In this document: positions 11,336-23,804 of the stretch, one piece after another
Layout of the letters: every line of letters begins with the position of its first letter
Position numbering within the stretch: the first letter of the stretch is position 1
Source of the DNA: Ichthyophthirius multifiliis
Lineage: Eukaryota; Ciliophora; Oligohymenophorea; Hymenostomatida
DNA length: 23,804 nt
Assembly: GCF_000220395.1 (NCBI RefSeq)
Contig: NW_004086577.1
Location: 1-23,804 of the forward strand
Direction of reading: 5' to 3'
Made by a program: the position numbers and the translations under genes
The notes under the pieces: generated by a model
What the model saw: only the letters and a program-made list of their open reading frames with translations
What the model was told of the DNA's origin: nothing
Database searches by the model: none

Positions 11336-11381
11336 TATTTTAATAGAATTTTATTATTAATTTAATAGAATTTTATTATTA
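11336..11381. repeat. Short tandem duplication in intergenic DNA
   Basis: The unit TTTAATAGAATTTTATTATT occurs twice in direct succession. It is a small recent duplication with no coding content. Confidence 0.6.
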
Positions 11382-11745
11382 TTTATTTATTTTTTCTTAT
11401 ATTTATGTACAATAGATAATTTAGGTTTATTTTTGTTTATACTTTATATATTATAAATTTTAAAAAAATATCATAAATTTTATTTTTATTTTTTAAATAT
11501 AAAAAAATCTAAATTTGTTTTTAAATAAAGAAATTTATTTTTATATTTACAAATAAAATTATAACAAACAAATACTTTTTCATAATTTTTTTTGTTATAT
11601 ATATTTTTTTTTTTAAACATTTCATAAATCAAATAGATAAAATATTTAAAAACATTTTTTTTTATTTTATTTTTTTCATTTAAATAAATAAAAACATAAA
11701 AAAATATAACATTTAAATTAAATTACCATAAAAAGGAAAATATAA

Positions 11746-14785
<3,040 letters not shown>

Positions 14786-14913
14786 TAAAATAAAATATAT
14801 ATATATATATTGTATTTATATAAATAAATAAATATTAACAATCAATTATAATAAATTTAATTAAATAGAAATAAATAAAATCTTTTTTTTTTTTTAATAA
14901 AAACAAAAAAAAA

Positions 14914-15598
14914 TCATTAATTTTTTTTTTATTTTTTTTCTTCTTATTTTGGTTTCTTTTCATTTTTTTTTTATAATGAGTTTCTTCCACATAATAAGGA
15001 ATATAAAACATTAAAAATAACTAAAAAAGCACCTATAAATATCAAGAAATTAGTTTGTCCGCCAAAATATTCAACTATTCCTGTAGCTATTTAATAGTTT
15101 TATTATAAGTCTAGTCTTCTGAAATAAAGGGGACTTAATTCAGATTATTAGTATCCGCTTTCTAAAAATTCTTCAAATGCTTCCAATTTTCTAGCTTGTT
15201 TGTAAGCACTTACTTAATAATCAGTTGAAAAATATTTAACTGTAGGATATCCTTTTACATCAAATTAATCACAAATTTATTTATTTTAAGTACTATATTT
15301 TTATTTAATATACATATATATATGTATATATATATTTTTACCAATCAACTGCAAAAATGATATTTTTTCCTTCTCTTTTTTCAGCTAATTCTTCAAACAC
15401 AGGAATTAAATTCTTACAATGACCACACCAAGGGGCATAAAACATGCCTATGGAAGGTAATTCTATTTTATTAGAACCTATTCCTGTGATTTATGTAAAG
15501 TTTTTAATGTCTAATTCTTTAACTTTGGTATCAGTTTTAAAAGTATGACAAAATACTAATGATAATATAGTGATTGAGATTAATGTTTTTTTAATCAT
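14914..15598 (-). CDS. Thioredoxin-domain ER membrane protein (TMX/PDI-like, 211 aa)
   Basis: It is likely a thiol-disulfide oxidoreductase of the secretory pathway. Exons 15598-15342 and 15292-14914 are joined across a 49-nt intron (GTAAAA...AATATAG, phase 2), giving 211 aa and TGA at 14916-14914. An N-terminal hydrophobic signal peptide (about residues 5-17, [10 protein letters not shown]) is followed by one thioredoxin fold with active site [10 protein letters not shown] (Cys58, Cys61) and the cis-Pro segment [10 protein letters not shown] (Pro102). CGHC is the active site of protein disulfide isomerases. One membrane span lies at about 168-187 ([19 protein letters not shown]). The 24-residue tail is lysine-rich and ends KKNQ, which fits the C-terminal KKXX retrieval signal of type I ER membrane proteins. 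I infer a lumenal catalytic domain and cytosolic tail, as in TMX proteins. It diverges from the UNC-93-like gene, with 193 bp between the start codons. The family call is strong; ER location is an inference from the motifs. Confidence 0.93.
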
Positions 15599-15791
15599 TT
15601 TTTTTTTTTAAATTTTTTGTTTTAATATTTGTGTGAAATACAAAATTATTTTTTTTTATACAAATTCTATTTTTTTTTTTATTTATATTAAAAAACTTAT
15701 TTTTATAAAATATTTTTTTTACAAATAATATATATTTTGAAAAATAAAAAAATAGAAAAAAATAAAATAAAAAAAATAAACTAATTAAAAA
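15599..15791. promoter_or_regulatory. 193-bp bidirectional promoter region
   Basis: The start codons of the minus-strand thioredoxin-like gene and the plus-strand UNC-93-like gene are head to head, so this interval must carry both promoters and 5' leaders. It is nearly all A/T with a long T run next to the thioredoxin-like start. I see no recognisable element beyond that. Confidence 0.55.
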
Positions 15792-17199
15792 ATGTCGTAA
15801 TTTCAATTTAATTTAAGTCAAAAAGAAATAGAAAAAAGTGAATACGAATACTAATCTTAAAAAAAGACTATATACTTATTATCTTTTTCTTTTATGCTAA
15901 TGTGCTCTGCTTATAGTTCTACATCGAATTTAGTTGCTACATTATATAAAAACTTAGAATATAATAACTTAGGATTAATATCATTATTATTATTGAATTT
16001 AATATATGGTTTCTCAAGTTTATTTTTAGCTAAATATATAATTAATAAGATTTCATTTAAATTTACATTCATTATAAGTTCGATTGGATATAATTGTTTC
16101 ACAGTTTCGGGAATTTGGGTTTGTATATGTAAAGATTCAGAATAAAATACATAACTATGTTCACCTGAATTGGTATATTTTATAGTACTTTTTTTTTCTA
16201 CACTATGTGGAGTAGCTATGTCTATAATATGGGTAATATCATAATTTTTTAATATATATAGAAATTATATTTATTTATATATCCTTAAATTTATAAAAGG
16301 TTGCTTAAGGAAGCTATATAGATAGTTTATGTAAAAACAATGGAGATATGAGAGGAGATTTATTTGGGATTTTTAGCGCTATTTCTTAAGGTTCGATTGT
16401 TTTAGGAGCTGTATTAAGCACTTTTTTAATTAAATATTTAGATAATGTCTATTTTTTTATTATAATGGCATGCTTAGGATTAATCCCGACTATATTTTTT
16501 AGTTTTATACCTAATATATAATAATAAAATGATAAATAATTTTCTATAAAAGAAAATTTAAAAAATGTATTTAATGTTTTATCGAGTAAAAAAATTAAAC
16601 CTTTAATACCTTTTATGATAATGACTGGTATTATAGTAGGTTTTTATTCAGGCTTTTTAAACAAAATTGTCGAAAATTCTATTGGATTTTCAAATAAAAT
16701 GAGTAAAGATTAAATAGCTGATATAAAAAGTGAAAAATTATGTTATGTATTGATTTTTTTAGGTATTTTTGAAATATTAGGTGGTATTTTTTCAGGAAAA
16801 TTAGTTGATTTTATATGTGTTTATAAAATGGCAAGTTTAGGTACTTTAATTTGCTTAGGAGCTGTTATGTTGTGTTTTTTGGGAATTTTTACTAAGAATT
16901 ATTTAGTGTGTTTTTTTGTTGCTTCTTTTTGGGGATTTTGTGATTGCTTTTTTTAAAATATTACTTCTATTATTGCTTCTTAGGATTTCGAAGGGTAAAT
17001 AGAAATTTTTCAGATTTTTAGGGTGATTTCTTCCTTTTCTTATGTAGGATTTTAGGCTTTGAATATTTTATTATAAAATTAAGAGTCTTATATTTTGTGT
17101 ATGATAATAATGGTATTTTTAATGTTTACTAATTTCTAATCTTTATTTTTTTAAAAATCAAATTAGGAAAAATAAATAAGTTTAAAAATAAATACATGA
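15792..17199 (+). CDS. UNC-93-like major facilitator superfamily membrane protein (446 aa)
   Basis: Exons 15792-16232 (147 codons) and 16300-17199 (300 codons with TGA) are joined across a 67-nt phase-0 intron. UNC-93 family proteins are MFS-fold membrane proteins: nematode UNC-93 regulates a K+ channel, vertebrate UNC93B1 traffics Toll-like receptors, and plant and protist members are uncharacterised or transport-related. The family signature reads IIW|VAQGSYIDSLCKNNGD across the splice, then DLFGIFSAISQGSIVLG. An N-terminal soluble stretch of 25 residues precedes about ten to twelve hydrophobic segments, with MLMCSAYSSTSNLVATLY in the first helix region and LGIFEILGGIFSGKLVDF in the second half. 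The conserved Gln of VAQGSY is encoded by TAA. A decayed copy lies 2.6 kb downstream on the same strand. Substrate or partner cannot be told from sequence. Confidence 0.93.
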
Positions 17200-18109
17200 A
17201 CTATAGTATTATACTAATAAATTATATTTATAAATATATATTATTAAAAGGAAAAATACTTATATTATTTTTATTTTTTAAAGATATAAAATTATAAATA
17301 TATATTCAACAAAAATAAAAATATAAATTATAGTAAAATATTTTATATATAAAAGATAATCATTTAGTTATATATGAAAAATATAATATTAATATGGTAA
17401 TTTAAAATTTTAAGCTAACGAATAAATTTATGCAAAATGAATTATAATATAAATATTAATTAATACTAATATAAAATTGATAGTTGAAAAATTAATATAT
17501 TTTTATAATTTATATAAAACTAATAGGAAAAAAAAATTTTAAAAAAAATAAAATGTGAATTAAATTAGTATTTATAAAATAAATAAAAGATTTTCAAAAA
17601 AATAATTAATTTTATATATATTTTTATAATATAAAATACATTTTAAAAATTAAAAAAAAAAAATAATAATTAAAAAAATATTATATTTAAAAAAAAAAAA
17701 AAAAAAAATTATTATAGATACAAATATAATAAAATAGATAAAAGTAATATTAATATTAATAAGAAAAATTATATATAAATAAAATTTTTATATATATAAA
17801 ATCAATAGAAAATGCAAAATAAAATAAATAATTATACATATATATAAAAATATATATATATATATTAGTGAAGAGATACATATTTATGCTTATATATATA
17901 ATTTTTATTTTGTCAAAAATATATAAATAAATTTAACTTAATTGAATTAAATACTAATTATTTATAATATTAAATAGTTTTATTCAATAATTTAAAAGAT
18001 ATATTTAATTTATTTAAATTATAAAAAATAAAATATAAAACCCATTTTTAATATCAATGTTGTAAAATAAATAAAAATTATTTATTTTATTATAAAAATA
18101 ATATTATAT

Positions 18110-18150
<41 letters not shown>

Positions 18151-19789
18151 TAATTTATATATTTAAATATTAAATTTAAATCTATTTGTCTTTTTTTTTT
18201 AATTTTATCAAATTTTATATATATATATATATTTTTATTTATCTATTTTAATATTAAAATATAAATATTTATTTTATTCAATTAATATTAATAATATATA
18301 TTTTTTTTATTAATAGTATTTTTTTAATATATATTTTTTTAAATAAATGTATTTCGAATTACTTTTTTTTTTAATTTTCATTTTTTCTAAAATAAAATTT
18401 TATATTATATTTGTTTCGATTTACAATATTTTTTTTATAAATTTTAAAATCTAAATATGTTTTTTTTATATTATTTTATAAACCTAAATATTTTTTGTTA
18501 AATTCAAAAATAAAATATATTTTTAATTAATGTTTTTATATCATTATAATAATTTTTAATATTTTTAATTTTATAAAATAAAATTTTATTTAAAATAAAT
18601 TATTATATTAAACTAAATTATTTTTTTAATATTAATATAATTTTATTTAATATAATAAAATAAAATGTTATATTTTATTTATATCAAAAATGATTTTATT
18701 ATTTATTTTATTTTAAATAAATAATTTTCATTAATACTTTTTATTTTTATTTTTATTATACTTTTCACTTTAATTAAATCTCAATAAAGCCAAAATTTTA
18801 TTTATAGAACTCAAATATGCATTTTTTTTATTAATTGCAATTATTTTGAAAATTGCATACTAAAATGAAATATTAATATATTTTTTTTTCAATATAAACT
18901 AAAATATTTTAGCCCTTTTTTTTAACTGTAAATAAAAATAAAAGCATTTAATTTAAATAAAAATAAAAAATAAAATAGGAAACTTTATTATGTTTATATG
19001 TATTAATAAATATATAATAATGATAATATGAATATAGTATTTTAAAATTTATAGTTTGATTTTATTATATTTGTAAAAAAAAAATACTAATTGTAATAGC
19101 AATTTTAATTTAAAATTGAGATATTTCTAAAAATTGATTGTAATTAATTTAAATCGAAAAGGAATTCAATTAATAATATAAATATATAAATATATAAATA
19201 TATATAAAATATATAAATATATATATAATTTTATATTTAATAAATATAAAATTATATATACTTTTTATATGTTTTATATTTATTATTATTTATTTATTTA
19301 TTTTTTAAATATTTTTAATTTTTTTTTATTTTTTGATATATTGTTATAATTATTAATAATAATTTTATTTTTCTTTATATTATTTTATTTTATTTTATTT
19401 TTAATTATTTATATTTTTTTTTTTTATTTATATTTAATATAAAATTAGTAATATGATTATTATTGAATATTTTTTAAAATCTTTATATTATTTTATAAAG
19501 TTAACTTAAAAACTTATAAAAATAAATATATTAAAAAATTAATTAAAATATATAGGCTATATTATTTATTTCTTTTTTTTTATAAAATTAAATATTTTAT
19601 TAGTTTTTTTTGTTTAAATAAAGGAATATTTTTTTTCAGGTATATTGTATTATTTTTTATGTTTATTTACATATATTTAATAAAAAAAAATCTTTCTTCA
19701 AATTTTTTTTTTTTATAAATTAATCTTTTTATATACTCTTGTATTTGGAAGTTTTAACAAAATTTTTTAAAAAATATTTTTTTAAATAA
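17200..19789. other. 2.6-kb A/T-rich spacer without recognisable genes
   Basis: It lies between the intact UNC-93-like gene and its decayed copy. I find no protein motif or RNA gene. It contains (TA)n near 18115-18148, poly(A) near 17691-17708 and dense poly(T) blocks. The first exon of the decayed copy could reach back into roughly 19680-19790, but similarity there is too weak to annotate. Confidence 0.6.
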
Positions 19790-20600
19790 TTTATTTTATT
19801 ATTCTATTTATATATGGTCTATATCAAAATCTATAATTTTATATTATTTTCTATTAATTAATATATCATTTTAATATATATATATTATTCAATTAATAAA
19901 TCTATATTAGAATATTTATATATAAAATTAAAGATATAAGAGAATATTAATTTGGAATTTATTGCTCAATTACTTAAATAGTGTTATTTTTATGAGCTTT
20001 AATAGGTACTTTTGTAATTATTATTTAGAGAATGCTTATTATAAGCTTAATGCTGTAGATTCCAATTATATTTTTTAGTTTTACTCATAAAAAAATATAA
20101 AAATAATATAATTGAAATTTTACTTATAATAACTAAAAGATATATTAAAATTATTTTTAAGTATTTATATAAAATATTTGATTACTTTATGATATAAAAG
20201 ATTTCTAGTCGAATTTTATAAAGGCTTTTTAAGAATTATAGTCAAAAATATAACTGAATTTACTAAAAATTTATATAAAGATAAAAGAGATAATTAATAA
20301 ATACATAAAATATCATATTTTTTAATTTATTAGGGTATATTTTAAAAAGTAAAATTAGAATTTTTTAATAAATATTATTTGTAGATAATTTTTTTATAAA
20401 TTTGCTAGTTTATTTGCTTTAATAATTTAATTGCGTTATTTTTTACTATATCTAGAAATTGTAATTAAAAATAATTAGTTCTTTTTGTTTTTATTAGTGT
20501 TTTTGATTTTTTTTTTTTTTAAAAAAATATTATTTATATTAATTAGAAAGATTTTGTTAAAAAAAATAAAAGATTGATTATTTTCAAATAAGTTAATAAA
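19790..20600 (+). pseudogene. Decayed tandem copy of the UNC-93-like gene
   Basis: This aligns by eye, same strand and order, with the intact gene from about 16180 to 17010. The clearest block is at about 19936-20085: FGIYCSIT against FGIFSAIS, ALIGTFVI against AVLSTFLI, and IPIIFFSFTH against IPTIFFSFIP. The nucleotides there match at roughly three quarters of positions over 64 aligned bases without a gap. Further on, FYKGFL with IVKNITEF matches FYSGFLNKIVENSIGF, and TTATAAATTTGCTAGTTTA matches the region encoding YKMASL. A TGA at 19993-19995 replaces the GGA codon of VLGA, other TGAs and length changes follow, and the 5' exon is not recognisable. Sequence at about 19860-19890 resembles the intact gene's intron, so this looks like a DNA-level duplication, not a copy from mRNA. 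It is not expected to make protein. It might derive from another family member rather than this exact gene. Confidence 0.85.
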
Positions 20601-20734
20601 GTAAATAAGAAATAAAAAATATTTTATTAATAAAAAAAATAGAATAAATATTGTATTTAAATATAAATCTGTTTAAAACAATTAAAAAAAAGTAATTAAT
20701 TATAAAAAAAGAAATTAATAAATAATGATATAAT

Positions 20735-20802
<68 letters not shown>

Positions 20803-21211
20803 TTAATACTAAACTTTTTTATTTATATAAAATTATAAATATTTTTACTTTTTATTCTAATATTTTTTTAAATACATAATTTAATTATTATTTTTCTTTC
20901 AAATTATTAAGAAAGTAAATATATTTTCAAAATTTACTTTAATATTTAATGAAATATTAAATATTAAAAATTATCATTTTTTAATATTTTTTCTATATAA
21001 AATTATAATATTTATTTATAAAAAATTCTTAATACCTTTTATTTCAATATTTAATAAATAAAAAATATTTTTATTTTTCCTCTTGATTAATTTTAAAAAT
21101 TAAAATTTTTATAATTTAATTATAAAAAGTATATTAATATTTTTTTTATTTTTATTTAATTCTAGTTGTGGTTATAATATAAAAAAAATATATAATGTAT
21201 ATATTGAAAAT
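20601..21211. other. A/T-rich spacer with a long (TA)n tract
   Basis: There is no recognisable gene between the decayed UNC-93-like copy and the 3' end of the decarboxylase gene. The main feature is the (TA)30 run at about 20740-20799. Confidence 0.65.
20740..20799. repeat. (TA)30 dinucleotide microsatellite
   Basis: About 60 bp of perfect TA repeats, the longest uninterrupted microsatellite in the window. It lies about 140 bp downstream of the decayed UNC-93-like copy. It is self-complementary and able to extrude a cruciform. Confidence 0.95.
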
Positions 21212-22908
21212 TCATTTTTCTTTTTCAATTAATTTATCTACACATTCATTTAAATAAACCCAAAATTTATCAATATGGTCTTCTGTAGTATTTGGATTAC
21301 ATATTACAAATCTCAAAAAATAAATACCATTTATACTACTTGGAGTAATATATCCTCTTTCGTTATTTTAATCTAAAATGGCTTTTAGTTTTTTATTAAT
21401 ATCGTTCTTTTCTTGTCCTTCTTTCCAGCATTTAAGTTGAAAAGTGATTACAGCTAAAAAAGACTAAGTCAAAATTTCGAATCTTTCACTATTTTTTAAC
21501 AAATTCTCAAATCTTTCACACATACTCACATTTTTTCTAATAAGTTCTTAATATCCTTATATACCAAAAGTTCTAATATTATAATATAATTTTAATGAAT
21601 TCCATCTTCTTCCAAATCCAATCATCCAGTCTTTATAATCTATAACTTCATTTAAATCTGAGAATTTGTTTTTACAAATTTCAAAAGATCTATCTTTTCT
21701 AAAAGTAGAGCAAAAATTTTTCTTATTTTTTACATATAATAAACATCCTATAGTTCCTATTAAACCAGCTTTAGAAAAATTTATTTACATAGAATCTACA
21801 CTTAATAGTACTTATTGATGCTTTTTCATTTATAATTCTGGGCAAACCCAAGTAAGACCTCCATAAGCCGAGTCCAAATTTAACCACATTCCATATTATT
21901 TACATATATCTATAATATCATCAAACGGATCCACTGCACATGTTGAAGTAGTACCATAAGTAGCTAAACAAAAGAAAGGAATTAATCCGTTTTCGACATC
22001 TTTTTGAATTACTTATTTAAAAACCTTAATATTGGGTTAGAAATTCTTTTTTTCTTTATCATAGTAACACTCAATTATCCTAGTATGTTATATTTCTTTA
22101 AGTGTCAAAGCTTTTTCACAAGTCACAAAGGAATGCTCAAAATAATAAGCCGAAAACTGGAAAATTTTGGGGTCATAATTATCAATTTTGAGATCTATTA
22201 TTTTCCTTTACTTAGCCGCATGTATAACTAAATGAAAAGCATCACTAACACTCATGCTTATAGTACCTCCTCCTTCATTTTTTAACTAATAAACTTCAGG
22301 TAAATTTAACATCTAGGCAACCCAATCGACTGTAATATTCTCTAATTCAGTTTGAGCAGGAGAAGCGGCCCATGTAAAGCCTGGAGAATGAAAAGTCGAA
22401 GCAAACAATTCAGCTATAGAAGTCGCATGACTAACCGAAGAAGGATAATAGGCAAAAAAATTAGGGTGTTGCCACTATGTTATACAAGGGAATATAATAT
22501 TTTTTGTATCAGATAGTATTTAGGTTAAATCTTCACCAGTTTATGGGGGAGAAGAAGGAAGGGAATTTCTTAAATGACCGATTTCTATTTAAGGAAATAC
22601 TTTAAAATTTTCAAGGTTTTCGTAGAGATTGCAGATTATATTTATCATTTCATAACCGTGTTTTTTAAGTTCTTGAGTATTAAAGAATTTATTTTACTAT
22701 AAAATTTTTTTATTTATTTTTAATATTTTTTTTGTTATACTTTGAAATAGCTTTTTTCACTTTTATTTTAGTTTTCGTGTTCGTATATGAATTATTTGAT
22801 TTCTTCGATTGTTAGTTAATCTTATTTTTTATTTTTTTAATCTTCTTATTTTTTTATTATTTTATTACTTGTTTTTATCAGATTGTTTAATAGATTTTTA
22901 CCGTTCAT
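21212..22908 (-). CDS. Group II PLP-dependent decarboxylase / aromatic acetaldehyde synthase-like (550 aa)
   Basis: This family uses pyridoxal phosphate to decarboxylate aromatic amino acids or, in a variant class, to convert them to aldehydes. Exons 22908-22741 (56 codons) and 22696-21212 (495 codons with TGA at 21214-21212) are joined over a 44-nt phase-0 intron. The first 65 residues are a K/Q-rich extension. The family core follows: HPNFFAYYPSSVSHATSIAE, AASPAQTELENITVDW, NEGGGTISMSVSDAFHLV, EHSFVTCEKA with the PLP-stacking His244, WLNLDSAYGG with Asp331, INFSKAGLIG with the Schiff-base Lys365, then DYKDWMIGFGRRWNSLK. Spacing from Lys to the catalytic-loop position is 29 residues, as in human AADC (Lys303 to Tyr332), but the residue here is Phe394. 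The usual PHKW around the lysine is FSKA. Substrate is not predictable, but Tyr, Phe, DOPA or Trp are likely. The family call is very strong; aldehyde synthase activity is an inference. Confidence 0.95.
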
Positions 22909-23175
22909 TTTTGTTTGTTTTAGATATTGTTTAAGTTAATGTTTAAATTAGAATAATAAATGGATAAAAAATAAAACAAAAAAAAATAATGTATATATAT
23001 ATATGTAAATAAAAAAAAAAAATTTAATAATATATTTATAAAAATAAATTGTTGAAAAAGATATTAATTAAATTGTTAATTTTGTAATATATAAAATGTT
23101 ATATAGTAAATTTTTATAATATTAAAAATTATATATTATGTTTATTAATTTATATTAATATAAATGTTATAATGC

Positions 23176-23219
<44 letters not shown>

Positions 23220-23358
23220 CTTTTTAAAATTTCTTAAATTTATTTATATTTTTATTTATAAGAAACTTTTTTTAAATATATTCTCAAATTTATTTTATTT
23301 ATCTAATTTATATTTTATATTAAATACATATTAATATACTATATTTTTATATTTTTTT

Positions 23359-23392
<34 letters not shown>

Positions 23393-23804
23393 TAATATAT
23401 TTATATTTAATTATTCTCTTATATTTTATTATTTAAATTTTTATGATTTTTATTTAATATTATTATTTATTTATTTTAATTTTAATTTTTAATACTATAC
23501 ATAATAATATTTTCTTTCTATTGAACTTTTAATATGTTTAATTTTTTTATTTTTATAATACATATTTAAACATTATTTTATAAAATAACAATAAGTATTT
23601 AAATTATTTTGATTTATTTTTATATTTAATAAATTTATATATTTCATAATTACATTTTTTATTTTCTTTTTCTTTTTAAAAAATACATAAAAAAATAATA
23701 ATACCTTTTTTATATAACATTAATATAATTATTTATTTAATTCTTCATCTATAAAACTATATAATAAGATATATTATTTATTTAACTTTTAGATTTATTT
23801 AAAA
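22909..23804. other. A/T-rich region upstream of the decarboxylase gene
   Basis: It contains the presumed promoter of the minus-strand decarboxylase gene next to 22909. No gene is recognisable on either strand up to the window end. Repeats present are (ATT)n at about 23177-23218 and (TA)n at about 23366-23391. Confidence 0.6.
23177..23218. repeat. (ATT)n trinucleotide microsatellite
   Basis: About 14 perfect ATT units in intergenic DNA, about 270 bp upstream of the decarboxylase start codon on its own strand. Confidence 0.9.

Larger units (their letters stand above)
9312..11745. other. 2.4-kb A/T-rich divergent intergenic region
   Basis: It separates the minus-strand TPR-like gene from the plus-strand PI4-kinase gene and should contain both promoters. 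I see no conserved protein motif, tRNA or other structured RNA. It has many T and A runs, (TA)n near 10677-10714, a perfect short inverted repeat at 11280-11310 and a tandem duplication at 11336-11381. Gene content cannot be ruled out from base composition alone. Confidence 0.6.

Noticed and set aside
9312-11745. tRNA, snRNA or other structured RNA genes
   Set aside because: I found no T-arm-like GGTTCGANTCC, no G/C-rich clover-leaf arms and no recognisable snRNA motif; secondary-structure software was not available.
15911-16102. Minus-strand open frame within the UNC-93-like gene
   Set aside because: It is antisense to the first exon, which encodes recognisable membrane helices.
19680-19789. 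First-exon remains of the decayed UNC-93-like copy
   Set aside because: A few short matches to the sequence around 16070-16180 are visible, but no better than expected between two A/T-rich sequences.
22004-22231. Plus-strand open frame of 75 codons
   Set aside because: It is antisense to the decarboxylase region containing GGGT and the PLP-stacking His.

Overview
This window is almost certainly macronuclear-type DNA of a hymenostome (oligohymenophorean) ciliate. Ichthyophthirius multifiliis is my best guess, from the extreme A+T content and very short introns, but I cannot confirm the species from sequence alone. All seven intact genes read only with the ciliate nuclear code (TAA and TAG = Gln, TGA = stop). 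Q codons TAA/TAG fall at conserved Gln positions of known families, and every gene ends in TGA. A standard-code search therefore sees only fragments. Introns are GT-AG, mostly 39-176 nt, and many of the longer ones contain (TA)n runs. Intergenic DNA is near-pure A/T with microsatellites. I saw no tRNA, rRNA, CRISPR, telomere repeat or recognisable mobile element.

Layout. 1-1497 is non-coding A/T. A minus-strand cluster follows, read from right to left: a 557-aa TPR-like protein (9311-7638); an EF-hand protein of about 948 aa with three copies of a distinctive EF-hand module (7456-4148); and a FAM161-family protein of about 764 aa with a Glu/Lys-rich helical tail (4017-1498). The last two look like cilium or basal-body cytoskeleton components and could be one fused gene. 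9312-11745 is a divergent intergenic region. On the plus strand a nine-exon type III phosphatidylinositol 4-kinase beta (11746-14785, 816 aa) converges on a minus-strand thioredoxin-domain membrane protein with a KKXX-type tail (15598-14914, 211 aa). That gene is divergent from a plus-strand UNC-93-like transporter family protein (15792-17199, 446 aa).

17200-19789 is A/T-rich spacer, followed by a decayed same-strand copy of the UNC-93-like gene (about 19790-20600). The last gene is a minus-strand group II PLP-dependent decarboxylase (22908-21212, 550 aa). It carries Phe exactly 29 residues after the PLP lysine, where aromatic amino acid decarboxylases have the catalytic-loop Tyr.

The genes do not form one pathway. 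The kinase, the thioredoxin-like protein and the UNC-93-like protein all belong to the endomembrane system, and the minus-strand cluster to cilia, but eukaryotic neighbours need not be functionally linked. Exon boundaries were worked out by hand from reading-frame continuity; for six of the seven genes every phase closes exactly.
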